From contig JAZODT010000098.1 of assembly GCA_045597205.1 (NCBI GenBank), forward strand, positions 1 through 13,584: DNA of 13,584 nt, written 5' to 3'. The position numbers and the translations under genes are program-made. The DNA comes from UMGS755 sp045597205 (GTDB lineage: Bacteria > Bacillota > Clostridia > UBA1381 > UBA9506). Of the stretch, positions 13,380 through 13,584 are shown piece by piece. Under the pieces are notes generated by a model. That model saw only the letters and a list, made by a program, of their open reading frames with translations, was not told where the DNA came from and made no database searches. The stretch's first letter is position 1. Every line of letters begins with the position of its first letter.

Positions 13380-13584
13380 AACCAAAATCGTGGCGAAACC
13401 CAGTATTTAAGTTATGTTTTTCCATAATGCACACAATTTCTTCAATGGCATCAAAGTCATCAAATTCTTCGTTTAAAATAACTTGCTGGATTTCAGATAA
13501 AATACAAAGGCCGATTTGGTGGGCTAATTCAGCAAAATCAAATTTTTCTTCACGGAAAAGCTTGGCACAACGGTCAGCGACTAC
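13378..13584 (-). CDS. C-terminal end of an unrecognised protein (runs off the window)
   Basis: An open frame on the minus strand enters from the right edge and stops with TAA at 13380-13378, giving 68 residues with no start in view. It begins VVADRCAKLFREEKFDFAE and ends with the acidic stretch NEEFDDFDAIEEIVCIMEKH and then NLNTGFRHDFG. Composition is acidic, helical and non-membrane. Codon use and AT content match the neighbours, and the frame runs uninterrupted to the edge and stops next to a terminator, which supports a real gene. I cannot assign a family. Confidence 0.65.
   Translation of the reverse strand, partial: VVADRCAKLFREEKFDFAELAHQIGLCILSEIQQVILNEEFDDFDAIEEIVCIMEKHNLNTGFRHDFG

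Noticed and set aside
1..13584. CRISPR array, tRNA or rRNA genes, insertion sequence, phage or toxin-antitoxin genes
   Set aside because: No regularly spaced repeats, no tRNA-like cloverleaf, no transposase or integrase motifs and no toxin or antitoxin signatures were seen.

Overview
The window reads as an ordinary chromosomal stretch of an anaerobic, AT-rich Gram-positive bacterium, most likely of the Clostridia. The support is strong GGAGG-type ribosome binding sites with some GTG and TTG starts, near-consensus sigma-A promoters, a rubrerythrin, S-layer homology (SLH) domains on a secreted protein, and Firmicute-style housekeeping genes. There are no rRNA or tRNA genes, CRISPR array, insertion sequence, phage genes or integration site. 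Coding density is high and no gap between genes exceeds about 160 bases.

Layout. (1) 1-1164: a promoter, then truA (tRNA pseudouridine synthase) and a small DUF1653 gene, closed by a hairpin terminator. (2) 1179-2691: a diacylglycerol-kinase-family lipid kinase on the minus strand, divergent from a small cysteine-rich four-helix membrane protein. (3) 2787-6753: a minus-strand run read as Na/Pi cotransporter, LOG-family nucleotide hydrolase, hypoxanthine phosphoribosyltransferase and PrsW-like intramembrane protease, ending in a perfect hairpin. (4) 6889-9066: a LysR regulator divergent from a long CofE-like ligase, with two overlapping promoters between them. (5) 9111-10450: sfsA (minus) divergent from rubrerythrin (plus). 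(6) 10552-11901: an unrecognised protein with two C-terminal membrane helices. (7) 12069-13337: a secreted protein with three SLH-like modules fused to a cyclophilin-type prolyl isomerase. (8) 13378-13584: the C-terminal end of an unrecognised gene that runs off the window.

How the parts relate. The LysR regulator probably controls the divergent CofE-like gene. The LOG enzyme and hypoxanthine phosphoribosyltransferase are adjacent and would together release and salvage purine bases. Rubrerythrin is the peroxide-defence enzyme expected of an anaerobe. The SLH-cyclophilin is probably a cell-surface foldase.

I see no clear new multi-gene system. The points most worth a second look are a rubrerythrin that lacks one canonical iron-ligand glutamate, the CofE-like gene with its overlapping divergent promoters, a recurring palindromic terminator family with compensatory base changes, the SLH-cyclophilin fusion, and two unrecognised membrane proteins.
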